Assembly (NCBI GenBank): GCA_964496575.1
Contig: CAZCAC010000034.1
Location: 1 to 64,000 of the forward strand
Source of the DNA: CAZCAC01 sp964496575
GTDB taxonomy: Bacteria > Planctomycetota > UBA1135 > GCA-002686595
Direction of reading: 5' to 3'
DNA: 64,000 bases
Shown one piece after another: positions 57,712-64,000 of the stretch; the stretch's first letter is position 1, and every line of letters starts with the position of its first letter. The notes below the pieces were generated by a model, which ran no database searches, was not told where the DNA came from, and saw only the letters and a list, made by a program, of their open reading frames with translations. The position numbers and the translations under genes are program-made.

Positions 57712-59376
57712 ATGAAACAGCAAATCAGAGCCACTATCCTCCTCGCCCTCCTCGCGCCGATCGCCTCCGCCCAGGAGGAGCCGGTCGCGCTGCGGAGCGC
57801 CGTCGACCAGGTCACCGTCTACGCCGACTCCGCGCGCGTGCGACGCACCGCCGAGCCGATCGGCGCGGACGGCTTCTACGCCTTCCAGGGGCTGACCCGC
57901 GCCCTCGATCCGAACAACGTGCGCGTCCGGCTCGGCGGGGGACACGTGCTCGGGGTCGAGGTCACCGAGCGCCTGCACACCGAGTCTCCCGTGGAGCGGG
58001 TGGAGATCCTGCGCCGGCGCCTGCGCGACCTCGAGCGGGAGCTCGTGGCGGCGAGCGACGAGCAGGAACTGCTCGAGGAGCTGAATCGGCAGATCACCAG
58101 CCGCCTCGGCGGTGCGCCGGCGGACAGCGAGGACGCCGGGAAGTTCCCGCCGATCGAGGCGTGGCAGGCGAGCCACGACTACTACGCCACCCGGTTGAAG
58201 GAGATCCTGGCCTCGCAGCGGGAGCTGCGCTGGCAGGTCGAGGCGCTGAAGACCCGGGTGATGGACCTGAACCAGGAGCTCGGCCGCCTCCAGTCCGGTC
58301 GCGACGTCCGCCTCTGGGACGTCGTGGTCGAGGTCGACCTGACCGGGACGACGGGTGAGCTCGCGCTGGAGTACTTCGTCGGCAACTGCGGCTGGCAGCC
58401 GGAGTACGACCTGCGCACCGCGGGGGACGCGCGCAGCGTCGACCTCGTCTACCGTGCGCGCATCCACCAGGAGACGGGGGAGGACTGGCCCGGCGTCGAG
58501 CTCTTCCTCTCCACCGCGCGGCCGCGCCGGGGCGCTCGAGGCCCGGAGCCGATCACGCGCTGGGTCGACCTGGCCGGGTCGCGCGCCCGGGCGAGGCGAG
58601 GGCTGGCCGTGGAGCACAGCAGCTTCGGGAAGTCGTACGCGTCGAACGCCGCCACCTTCTACGCCGACGGCCTGGTCACCGGCGCAACGATCGCGGCACC
58701 GTTCGCCGAGGCGCAGGTGCAGGGGCTCACGGTTCGCTTCGCCCTCCCGCAGCGCGAGACGCTGGAGTCGCGGAGCGAGCCGACCACGGTGCTGGTCGGC
58801 GAGGCGACCCTGAAGGCGAAACCCGAGCTCTACTGCACGCCCGAGCTCGACCCGACCGTCTGGCTGCGCGGGCTCGCGACCAACGACAGCGCGTGGGTGC
58901 TGCTTCCCGGGCGGGCGGCGATCTTCTTCGGCGACGACTTCATCGGCCACGCCGCGCTCGACGCGGTGCAGCCCGGCGACGAGCTCGAGCTGCACCTCGG
59001 TGCGGTTCCCGGGATCACCGTCGATCGGGTCCTGGTCGCCCAGGAGCACGACGACCCCGGCATGTTCAGCTCGACCGCGGAGGAGATCTTCCGCTGGCGC
59101 GTGCGCCTGGAACACCACGCCTCGCCGGTCACCGATCCGGACGGCAGCGTATCGGTGATCGTGCGCGAGGCGATCCCGCGCTCCCGCGACGATCGGATCG
59201 AGGTGGAGATCACCGAGAACTCCCACGGCGTCCGCGGCGAGCCGCGCTGGGCCGAGGACCAGGCGGACCTCGGGATCCACACGTGGATCGTCCGGGTGCC
59301 GAAACGGGGCAAGGCCGACCTCACCTGGGAGCTGACCATCTCCCACCCCGAGAGCAAGGAGTTGATCCTGGATTGA
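57712..59376 (+). CDS. Secreted DUF4139 protein, copy 2
   Basis: A 554-residue paralogue of the preceding gene, collinear along its whole length: signal peptide (about 1-20), VTVYADSARVRR, central coiled coil, LEYFVGNCGWQPEYDLRTAG, ETGEDWPGVELFLSTARPRR and a C-terminal LTWELTISHP. The two are clearly a tandem duplication, now diverged to moderate identity, most conserved in the DUF4139 sheet (GEAxFTVD versus GEATLKAK). An AGGAGG site precedes the ATG, 12 bases after copy 1. Retention of both suggests a hetero-oligomer or separate specificities. Function unknown. Confidence 0.85.
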   Translation: MKQQIRATILLALLAPIASAQEEPVALRSAVDQVTVYADSARVRRTAEPIGADGFYAFQGLTRALDPNNVRVRLGGGHVLGVEVTERLHTESPVERVEILRRRLRDLERELVAASDEQELLEELNRQITSRLGGAPADSEDAGKFPPIEAWQASHDYYATRLKEILASQRELRWQVEALKTRVMDLNQELGRLQSGRDVRLWDVVVEVDLTGTTGELALEYFVGNCGWQPEYDLRTAGDARSVDLVYRARIHQETGEDWPGVELFLSTARPRRGARGPEPITRWVDLAGSRARARRGLAVEHSSFGKSYASNAATFYADGLVTGATIAAPFAEAQVQGLTVRFALPQRETLESRSEPTTVLVGEATLKAKPELYCTPELDPTVWLRGLATNDSAWVLLPGRAAIFFGDDFIGHAALDAVQPGDELELHLGAVPGITVDRVLVAQEHDDPGMFSSTAEEIFRWRVRLEHHASPVTDPDGSVSVIVREAIPRSRDDRIEVEITENSHGVRGEPRWAEDQADLGIHTWIVRVPKRGKADLTWELTISHPESKELILD

Positions 59377-59399
59377 CTACGGATCCGTACAATTCCCGG

Positions 59400-60953
59400 A
59401 TGAGATCGCTCCCCTCCCGCCTGGCGGGCCCGCTGCTCGGGCTACTCGCCGCGTTCCTTCTCACCGCCTGTGCGACGACCGCTGATTCGAGCGGCCCGGT
59501 CCACGTCGTCCTGCTCCACACCAACGACGTTCACGGGCAGACCCAGCCGCGGCCGGCGACCTGGATCGATCGCGAGAACCCGCCGCTGGTCGGCGGGCTG
59601 CCTCGCGTCGCCGCCTACATCGAGACGGTGCGCCGGGGTTTCGGCGATGAGCGTGGCGGAGTGCTGGTCGTCGACGCGGGCGACCTCTTCCAGGGCACGC
59701 CCGAGGGTCTGATCGACGGGGGGCGCGCCTACGTCGCCGCGCTGGCCGAGGTCGGTTACGACGCGATCTGCGTCGGCAACCACGACCTCGACCACGGCTT
59801 CGCGCCGCTGCAGGGGATGATCGGTGACTTCGACCTGCCGATGATCGCCGCGAACCTGCGCGTCGCGGAGGCGGGCGAGCGGATCGACTGGGTCGAGCCG
59901 TGGCGCCTCTTCGAGCTCGGCGGCCTCCGCATCGGCGTCGTCGGATTGCTCACCCCGGTGACACCCTCGATCACCCACGAGGACGCGCGAACGATCTTCT
60001 TCGAGGACCCCGCCATCGCGCTGACCCGGGCTCGCGAGGAGCTGGCGGACGAGGTCGACTGGATCCTCGCCCTGACGCACCAGGGCGTGCCCGAGGACGA
60101 GCGGCTGGCCGCGGCGCACCCCGACCTCGACCTCATCGTCGGCGGACACAGTCACACCTACCTGGAGGAGGGACTCGTCCACGACCGGACCACGATCCTC
60201 CAGGCGGGTTCGAAGGGCAGCGCCGTCGGGCGCGCAGACCTGTGGTTCGACGGCGAGAGCTTCGAGCTGGTCGACTTCGCCTACCGCGTCGTTGACCTCT
60301 ACGAGGAGCCCAGGCCGGAGAGCGAGAACGCCGCCGTGACCCGGATCTGCGCCGAGCTGGTCGAGCGCAGCGAGGCGGAGATGCGGAAGGAGGTGGGGGA
60401 GCTGTCGGTGGAGGTGACGCGGGCCCAGCACCGCTTCCACTCCTCGACTGCCGGCAACCTGCTCACCGACGTGATGCGCGAGCGCTTCGGTGCGCAGGTC
60501 GCGATCCAGAACCGCGGGGGGATCCGCTGCGACCTCCGCGCCGGCCCGGTCACGCGCCGCAACCTCTTCGAGTTCTTGCCCTTCGGGAATCACCTGGTGC
60601 TGCTCGAGGTCACCGGCGAGACGCTCTTCACCTGCTTGCGCGCGGCGGTCGAGGGCTCCGCGCACTCCGGGCTGGAGCTCAGCGGGATGAAGGTGCTGGT
60701 CCGCCAGGGCGACGATGGCACGGGCACGCTCGTCGGCCTCGAGATCGGCGGAGAAGTCGTCGAATCCGATCGCACGTACACGCTGGCGACCAACAGCTTC
60801 CTCGCCGGGGGCGCGGACGGTTACGATCCGCTGGGCACCTCGAAGCGACTGCGCGAGGACACGCTCCTCTTGCGCGAGCTGCTCGAGGAGCACTTTCGGA
60901 GTGGAGAAGCGGTGATCCCCGCTACGGACCAGCGCTACGAGCTCGTACGCTGA
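59400..60953 (+). CDS. 5'-nucleotidase/UshA-like lipoprotein
   Basis: A 517-residue lipoprotein with a good lipobox LLTAC (Cys24). The metallophosphoesterase domain has HTNDVHGQ, DAGDLFQGTPEG, GNHDLDHG, LTHQG and GGHSHTYLE, which together build the two-metal site. The C-terminal nucleotidase domain has NRGGIRCDLRAG, FLPFGNHLVLLEVTG and NSFLAGGADGY. It would hydrolyse nucleotides or related phosphate/cyclic nucleotides at the outer face of the membrane. The ATG is chosen for the lipobox; the frame is open upstream into the DUF4139 gene. It lacks a good Shine-Dalgarno site and follows 23 bases after copy 2. Confidence 0.92.
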   Translation: MRSLPSRLAGPLLGLLAAFLLTACATTADSSGPVHVVLLHTNDVHGQTQPRPATWIDRENPPLVGGLPRVAAYIETVRRGFGDERGGVLVVDAGDLFQGTPEGLIDGGRAYVAALAEVGYDAICVGNHDLDHGFAPLQGMIGDFDLPMIAANLRVAEAGERIDWVEPWRLFELGGLRIGVVGLLTPVTPSITHEDARTIFFEDPAIALTRAREELADEVDWILALTHQGVPEDERLAAAHPDLDLIVGGHSHTYLEEGLVHDRTTILQAGSKGSAVGRADLWFDGESFELVDFAYRVVDLYEEPRPESENAAVTRICAELVERSEAEMRKEVGELSVEVTRAQHRFHSSTAGNLLTDVMRERFGAQVAIQNRGGIRCDLRAGPVTRRNLFEFLPFGNHLVLLEVTGETLFTCLRAAVEGSAHSGLELSGMKVLVRQGDDGTGTLVGLEIGGEVVESDRTYTLATNSFLAGGADGYDPLGTSKRLREDTLLLRELLEEHFRSGEAVIPATDQRYELVR

Positions 60954-60963
60954 GGTGATGTCA

Positions 60964-62448
60964 ATGCGCCTGCGATTTCCGCTGCTGCTCTCGATCACTG
61001 GCGCGCTCTTGCTGTTCTCGTCATTCGCAGTGGGCGACGAGCTGGAGGAGCTGGAGCGAGCCCTGCGCGACGACGACGACCGCAATCGCCGGCGCGCGGT
61101 CTCCGGGCTCGCCGAGCTCTCGAGTGAACCGGCGTGGGAGCTGGTGATCGACGCGCTGGAGGATCCTTCCCCGCAGGTCGCCGACGAGGCCCAGCTGCGC
61201 CTGGCCGGTGCGCCGGTGACGCTGGTGCCCGACCTCCTCGGCAAGCGAGGACTGGCCTCGAGGCGCGAGTGGGTGCCGCTGCGCACTGCCGAGCTGCTCG
61301 GCCGCCTCGCGGACCCCGGCGCCGCGAAGCCGTGGGTCGCGACTTTCCGCCACAAGGACGAAGGCGTCCGCCGCTCGCTCCTGTGGAGTGTCGAGCGGCA
61401 GGCGCGCGAGGGGCGCTTCGGCGTCGGCGACACGGCGCTGATCGAGGCGGTCACGAAGCTCGCGGACAAGGACAGGACCCCGGCCGTACGCGCCCACGCG
61501 CTGCTCGCGCTGGCCGAGCTCTCCGAGGAGCTCGCCCGCGCGCGAATCGACGCGGCGCTCGGCGCCGAGGACGTCGCCATCCGGGCGGCGGCGGTCGAGC
61601 GGATCGACCTCCTGCCGGAGCGCGAGCGCCTCGCCGCCGCGCGTGCCGCGGCGGAGGACGAGGCGCCGCTGGTGCGGCAGCGGAGCTACCAGGCCTTGGC
61701 GAGCCGCCGCGATCGCGACGGCGTCCTGGTCCTGGTGGGCGCGCTGGAGCGCGAAGCCGAGCTGCGCCTCTCCTGGCGTCTCGTCGAGCTGCTGCAGGAC
61801 CTCTCGGGGATGAAGTACGGCGCCGATCCCCGTCCGTGGAAGCGCTGGGCGGAGGCCCTCGAGGCCGACTGGACTCCGTCGGAGAAGCGCGCGGAGCGCG
61901 ACTACGGCGAGCGCTCGGCGGCCTTCGTCGGCATGCCGATCCTCTCCGGACGCATCGCCTTCCTGATCGACTTCTCCGGCTCGATGTGGGAGGAGCGATC
62001 GGGTAGGACGCGTAAAGAGGTGGTCGACGTCGAGCTGCGCCGCGCCCTCGAGGCGCTGCCCGAGACGACCGAGTTCAACCTCCACCCCTACACCGACGTC
62101 CCGTTCCGCTGGCAGAAGAAGCTCGTCCCCGCCCGACGCAAGAACGTGCAGAGGGCGCTCGACTACTTCGAGGGCAACAGGGAACACGGGAAGGGGAACT
62201 TCTGGGGCGCCGCGATGGAGGCGCTGGAGGACGACCGGGTGGACACCCTGATGGTGCTCACCGACGGCGCGCCGACCGGCGGCTACCGCTGGAACGTCAC
62301 GCTGATGAAGACGCTGTTCGCTCACGAGAACCGCTTCCGGGGCGTTTTCCTGGATGTTCTCCTGGTCGATACCAGAAAGTTCTTGAAAGGGCATTGGGAA
62401 GAGATGTGCACGGCCACCGGTGGCCGCTGCCTCGCCGTCGAACTTTGA
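60964..62448 (+). CDS. Secreted HEAT-repeat and VWA-domain protein
   Basis: A 494-residue exported protein with a signal peptide (about 1-24). HEAT-like helical repeats (about 25-290: NRRRAVSGLAELSSEP, PAVRAHALLALAELSEE) are followed by a VWA domain (about 320-490) with the metal-ion-dependent adhesion site in IAFLIDFSGSMWEE and the later LMVLTDGAPTGG. It may bind a protein or ligand at the cell surface. GAGGTGA lies five bases before the ATG at 60964; an in-frame ATG at 60958 and GTG at 60955 are alternative starts. It follows the nucleotidase gene closely in the operon. Confidence 0.85.
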   Translation: MRLRFPLLLSITGALLLFSSFAVGDELEELERALRDDDDRNRRRAVSGLAELSSEPAWELVIDALEDPSPQVADEAQLRLAGAPVTLVPDLLGKRGLASRREWVPLRTAELLGRLADPGAAKPWVATFRHKDEGVRRSLLWSVERQAREGRFGVGDTALIEAVTKLADKDRTPAVRAHALLALAELSEELARARIDAALGAEDVAIRAAAVERIDLLPERERLAAARAAAEDEAPLVRQRSYQALASRRDRDGVLVLVGALEREAELRLSWRLVELLQDLSGMKYGADPRPWKRWAEALEADWTPSEKRAERDYGERSAAFVGMPILSGRIAFLIDFSGSMWEERSGRTRKEVVDVELRRALEALPETTEFNLHPYTDVPFRWQKKLVPARRKNVQRALDYFEGNREHGKGNFWGAAMEALEDDRVDTLMVLTDGAPTGGYRWNVTLMKTLFAHENRFRGVFLDVLLVDTRKFLKGHWEEMCTATGGRCLAVEL

Positions 62449-62461
62449 ACCCGAGGAGATC

Positions 62462-63496
62462 ATGAAGGCCGTTCACATCACCGAACACGGTGGACCCGAG
62501 GTCCTCCAGCTCGTCGACATCCCCGAACCGGAGGTGAAGCGCAACGAGGTCCTGGTGCGCGTCCTCGCGATCTCGCTCAACCACCTCGACCTATGGGTGC
62601 GTCGCGGGTTGCCGGGGGTGAAGATCCCCTTGCCGCGCATCCCCGGCTCCGACGGGACGGGCGTGGTGGTCAAGTGCGGAGCGAGCGTCAAGGGGCTCGA
62701 GCCGGGGGACGAGGTGATGATCCTGCCCGGCGTTTCCAGCGGCACCTCCCAGCACGACCACGAGGGGAACGACCACCTCTCCAACGACTACGGCATTCGC
62801 GGGGAGAGCTGCGACGGCGTCTCCGCCGAGTACCTCGCCCTGGAGGATCGTTACCTGATGAGGCTGCCCGAAGGGCTCGACCTGGTGACCACCGCCGCCG
62901 CGCCGCTGGTCTTCCTCACCGCCTGGGGGATGCTCATCTCCCGCGCGGAGCTGAGGGACCGCGAGGAGGTGCTGGTGATCGGCGGGGCGAGCGGCGTGGG
63001 CTCGGCCTCGATCCAGGTCGCCGCCGACCGCGGCGCGAGGGTGATCGCCACCGCGGGTTCGGAGGAGAAGCGCGAGCTGGCGCGCTCGTTGGGTGCACAC
63101 GAGGTGATCGACCACCACGACCCCGATTGGCCGAAGGAGGTCAAGCGCCTCACCGACGGTCGTGGAGTGGACGTCGTCGTCGAGCACGTCGGCCCCGCCA
63201 CCTGGGCGGGATCGACGCGCAGCCTGGCGCGCAACGGCCGCCTGGTCACCTGCGGGGCGACCACGGGCCCGAAGGTCTCGGTGCTCCTGCCGCACCTCTT
63301 CATGAAGAACCTCTCCCTGCTCGGCTCGACGATGGGGCCGCGCAGCTCCTTCGGCGTGATCCTGGCCAAGCTCGCCTCCGGCGCCTACCGCGCTCCGATC
63401 GACCGCGTGATGCCGATCGACGAGGTGGCCGAGGCGCACCGGCTGCTCGAGGCCGGCGAGGTCTCGGGCAAGATCGTGCTCACCCTGGGCGAATGA
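62462..63496 (+). CDS. MDR-superfamily zinc-type dehydrogenase / quinone oxidoreductase-like
   Basis: A 344-residue medium-chain dehydrogenase/reductase. The catalytic domain starts MKAVHITEHGGPEVLQL with GSDGTGVVVKCGASVKGLEPGD. The Rossmann domain holds VLVIGGASGVGSASIQVAAD, typical of NADPH-dependent members, and the end is DEVAEAHRLLEAGEVSGKIV. Conserved His/Cys of the catalytic zinc site of classical alcohol dehydrogenases are not in place, so a zinc-independent quinone-oxidoreductase-type reaction is more likely. An extra loop (HDHEGNDHLSNDYGIRGESC) replaces the structural-zinc lobe. GAGGAG precedes the ATG, 13 bases after the VWA gene. Confidence 0.85.
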   Translation: MKAVHITEHGGPEVLQLVDIPEPEVKRNEVLVRVLAISLNHLDLWVRRGLPGVKIPLPRIPGSDGTGVVVKCGASVKGLEPGDEVMILPGVSSGTSQHDHEGNDHLSNDYGIRGESCDGVSAEYLALEDRYLMRLPEGLDLVTTAAAPLVFLTAWGMLISRAELRDREEVLVIGGASGVGSASIQVAADRGARVIATAGSEEKRELARSLGAHEVIDHHDPDWPKEVKRLTDGRGVDVVVEHVGPATWAGSTRSLARNGRLVTCGATTGPKVSVLLPHLFMKNLSLLGSTMGPRSSFGVILAKLASGAYRAPIDRVMPIDEVAEAHRLLEAGEVSGKIVLTLGE

Positions 63497-63546
63497 CCGA
63501 CCGTCAGGGCGAGGGATTGGCCGGAAGGTCGGAAATCTCGCCTCGG

Positions 63547-63576
63547 TTGAATCGCACGCTACCCCCCTGGTATACC
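63547..63576 (+). promoter_or_regulatory. Sigma-70-like promoter
   Basis: TTGAAT (63547-63552) and TATACC (63571-63576) with an 18-base spacer form a good -35/-10 pair in this GC-rich genome. They lie about 60 bases before the ATG of the last gene and separate it from the preceding operon. Confidence 0.5.
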
Positions 63577-63636
63577 GCAGCCACCTGGCGGGCGCCGTCC
63601 GCTGGTCCGATCTCGACCCGCACCCCAGCAGCTGAT

Positions 63637-64000
63637 ATGGCAGAACAAGAATGGGCCGACGAGCCCACGCCGCCGCCCAAGAAGAAAGGCGTCCCCGGAT
63701 GGTTGTGGTTCTGCGGTGGGGGATGCCTCATCGCCACGGTCCTCGCGGTCGTCGGTGGGTTCTTCCTCTTCGACCTGGCCAAGACGATGGCCGATCCGGA
63801 GATCCAGTGGCCCAAGTTCGAGGAGTTCGTCGAGGTCGACGAGCGTCCCGAGGGGTGGATCATCATCGGCATGCCGATCCCGGGGGTCGACGTCGACGCC
63901 TTCGTTCTCACCGAGCCGGACACGGGGACCTCGATTACTCTCCTGGTCTATCCGGAGTCGGAGCGGGAGGGGGTCGACGAGCTCTTCGGTGGTGAGTTCC
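63637..64000 (+). CDS. Membrane-anchored protein of unknown function, 5' part
   Basis: The frame stays open to the window edge, giving 121 codons so far. It starts MAEQEWADEPTPPPKKKGVP, a cytoplasmic proline/lysine-rich tail. A membrane helix with three cysteines before it (WFCGGGCLIATVLAVVGGFF) follows, then a soluble extracytoplasmic part with FEEFVEVDERPEGWIIIGMP. I do not recognise it. It is cut by the window, so length and domains are unknown. Confidence 0.7.
   Translation, partial: MAEQEWADEPTPPPKKKGVPGWLWFCGGGCLIATVLAVVGGFFLFDLAKTMADPEIQWPKFEEFVEVDERPEGWIIIGMPIPGVDVDAFVLTEPDTGTSITLLVYPESEREGVDELFGGEF

Noticed and set aside
55966..59346. A minus-strand open frame of more than 1,100 codons across the two DUF4139 genes.
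   Set aside because: Antisense shadow. The plus strand has two signal-peptide proteins with matching domains and ribosome-binding sites.
1..64000. tRNA, rRNA, CRISPR arrays, prophage or insertion-sequence transposases.
   Set aside because: Reading the intergenic regions showed no cloverleaf-type T-arm sequences, no regular spaced repeats and no transposase, integrase or phage structural motifs in any plausible frame.

Overview
The window is about 64 kb of high-GC chromosomal DNA, densely packed and without rRNA, tRNA, CRISPR or a recognisable transposase. The best guess at the host is a member of the Planctomycetota, outside the well-known model genera. The reasons are two FGly-type sulfatases with CSPTR active sites, a gluzincin secreted protease of DUF1570 type, large secreted proteins ending in a WYRDP domain, EF-hand signatures of the form DxNxNGIPDxCE, many secreted HEAT/TPR/coiled-coil proteins, and an early-branching ECF-like sigma factor. 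This is inference from gene content; no marker gene for phylogeny is present.

Layout. 1-5.3 kb: asparagine synthetase AsnA, a hemerythrin-PAS protein with an FNR-type box upstream, and two PLP enzymes (alanine-type aminotransferase, cysteine-desulfurase family). 5.5-11.5 kb: a minus-strand operon encoding an octaheme tetrathionate-reductase-like cytochrome, a heptaheme cytochrome fused to a cytochrome b561-like membrane domain, and two YeeE/YedE transporters, the second fused to a rhodanese. 11.8-14.8 kb: a D-lyxose-isomerase-like cupin and NfnAB, the electron-bifurcating ferredoxin:NADP oxidoreductase. 15-23.4 kb: a small four-cysteine protein, a GT-C/TPR membrane protein, an ABC-F ATPase, a coiled-coil protein and two convergent sulfatases. 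23.5-30.5 kb: three secreted proteins, two of them zinc proteases.

30.7-31 kb: the item most worth attention, a SelW/Rdx-type selenoprotein whose frame is interrupted by an in-frame TGA after CKM and followed by a good bacterial SECIS hairpin. A conventional gene caller would miss it. 31.6-34.5 kb: two ParA/MinD ATPases and a helix-hairpin-helix protein without ParB. 34.6-39.4 kb: a secreted protein of unknown function, a thioredoxin-fold protein, an aromatic-type aminotransferase and uracil phosphoribosyltransferase. 39.5-43.5 kb: two convergent hybrid histidine kinases. 43.9-56 kb: secreted HEAT and beta-helix proteins, an STT3-like and a YfhO-like membrane protein, a sigma factor and an AlbA_2 protein.

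56-64 kb: a plus-strand operon with two tandem DUF4139 paralogues, a UshA-like nucleotidase lipoprotein, a HEAT-VWA protein and an MDR oxidoreductase, then the 5' part of a further gene cut by the window end.

Together the genes suggest a respiring bacterium with sulfur/selenium redox chemistry (OTR-like cytochromes, YedE, rhodanese, cysteine desulfurase family, SelW), anaerobic or microaerobic redox balancing (NfnAB, hemerythrin with FNR box) and a large extracytoplasmic proteome that degrades sulfated material. Coordinates of starts were chosen by eye from ribosome-binding sites, signal peptides and family lengths.
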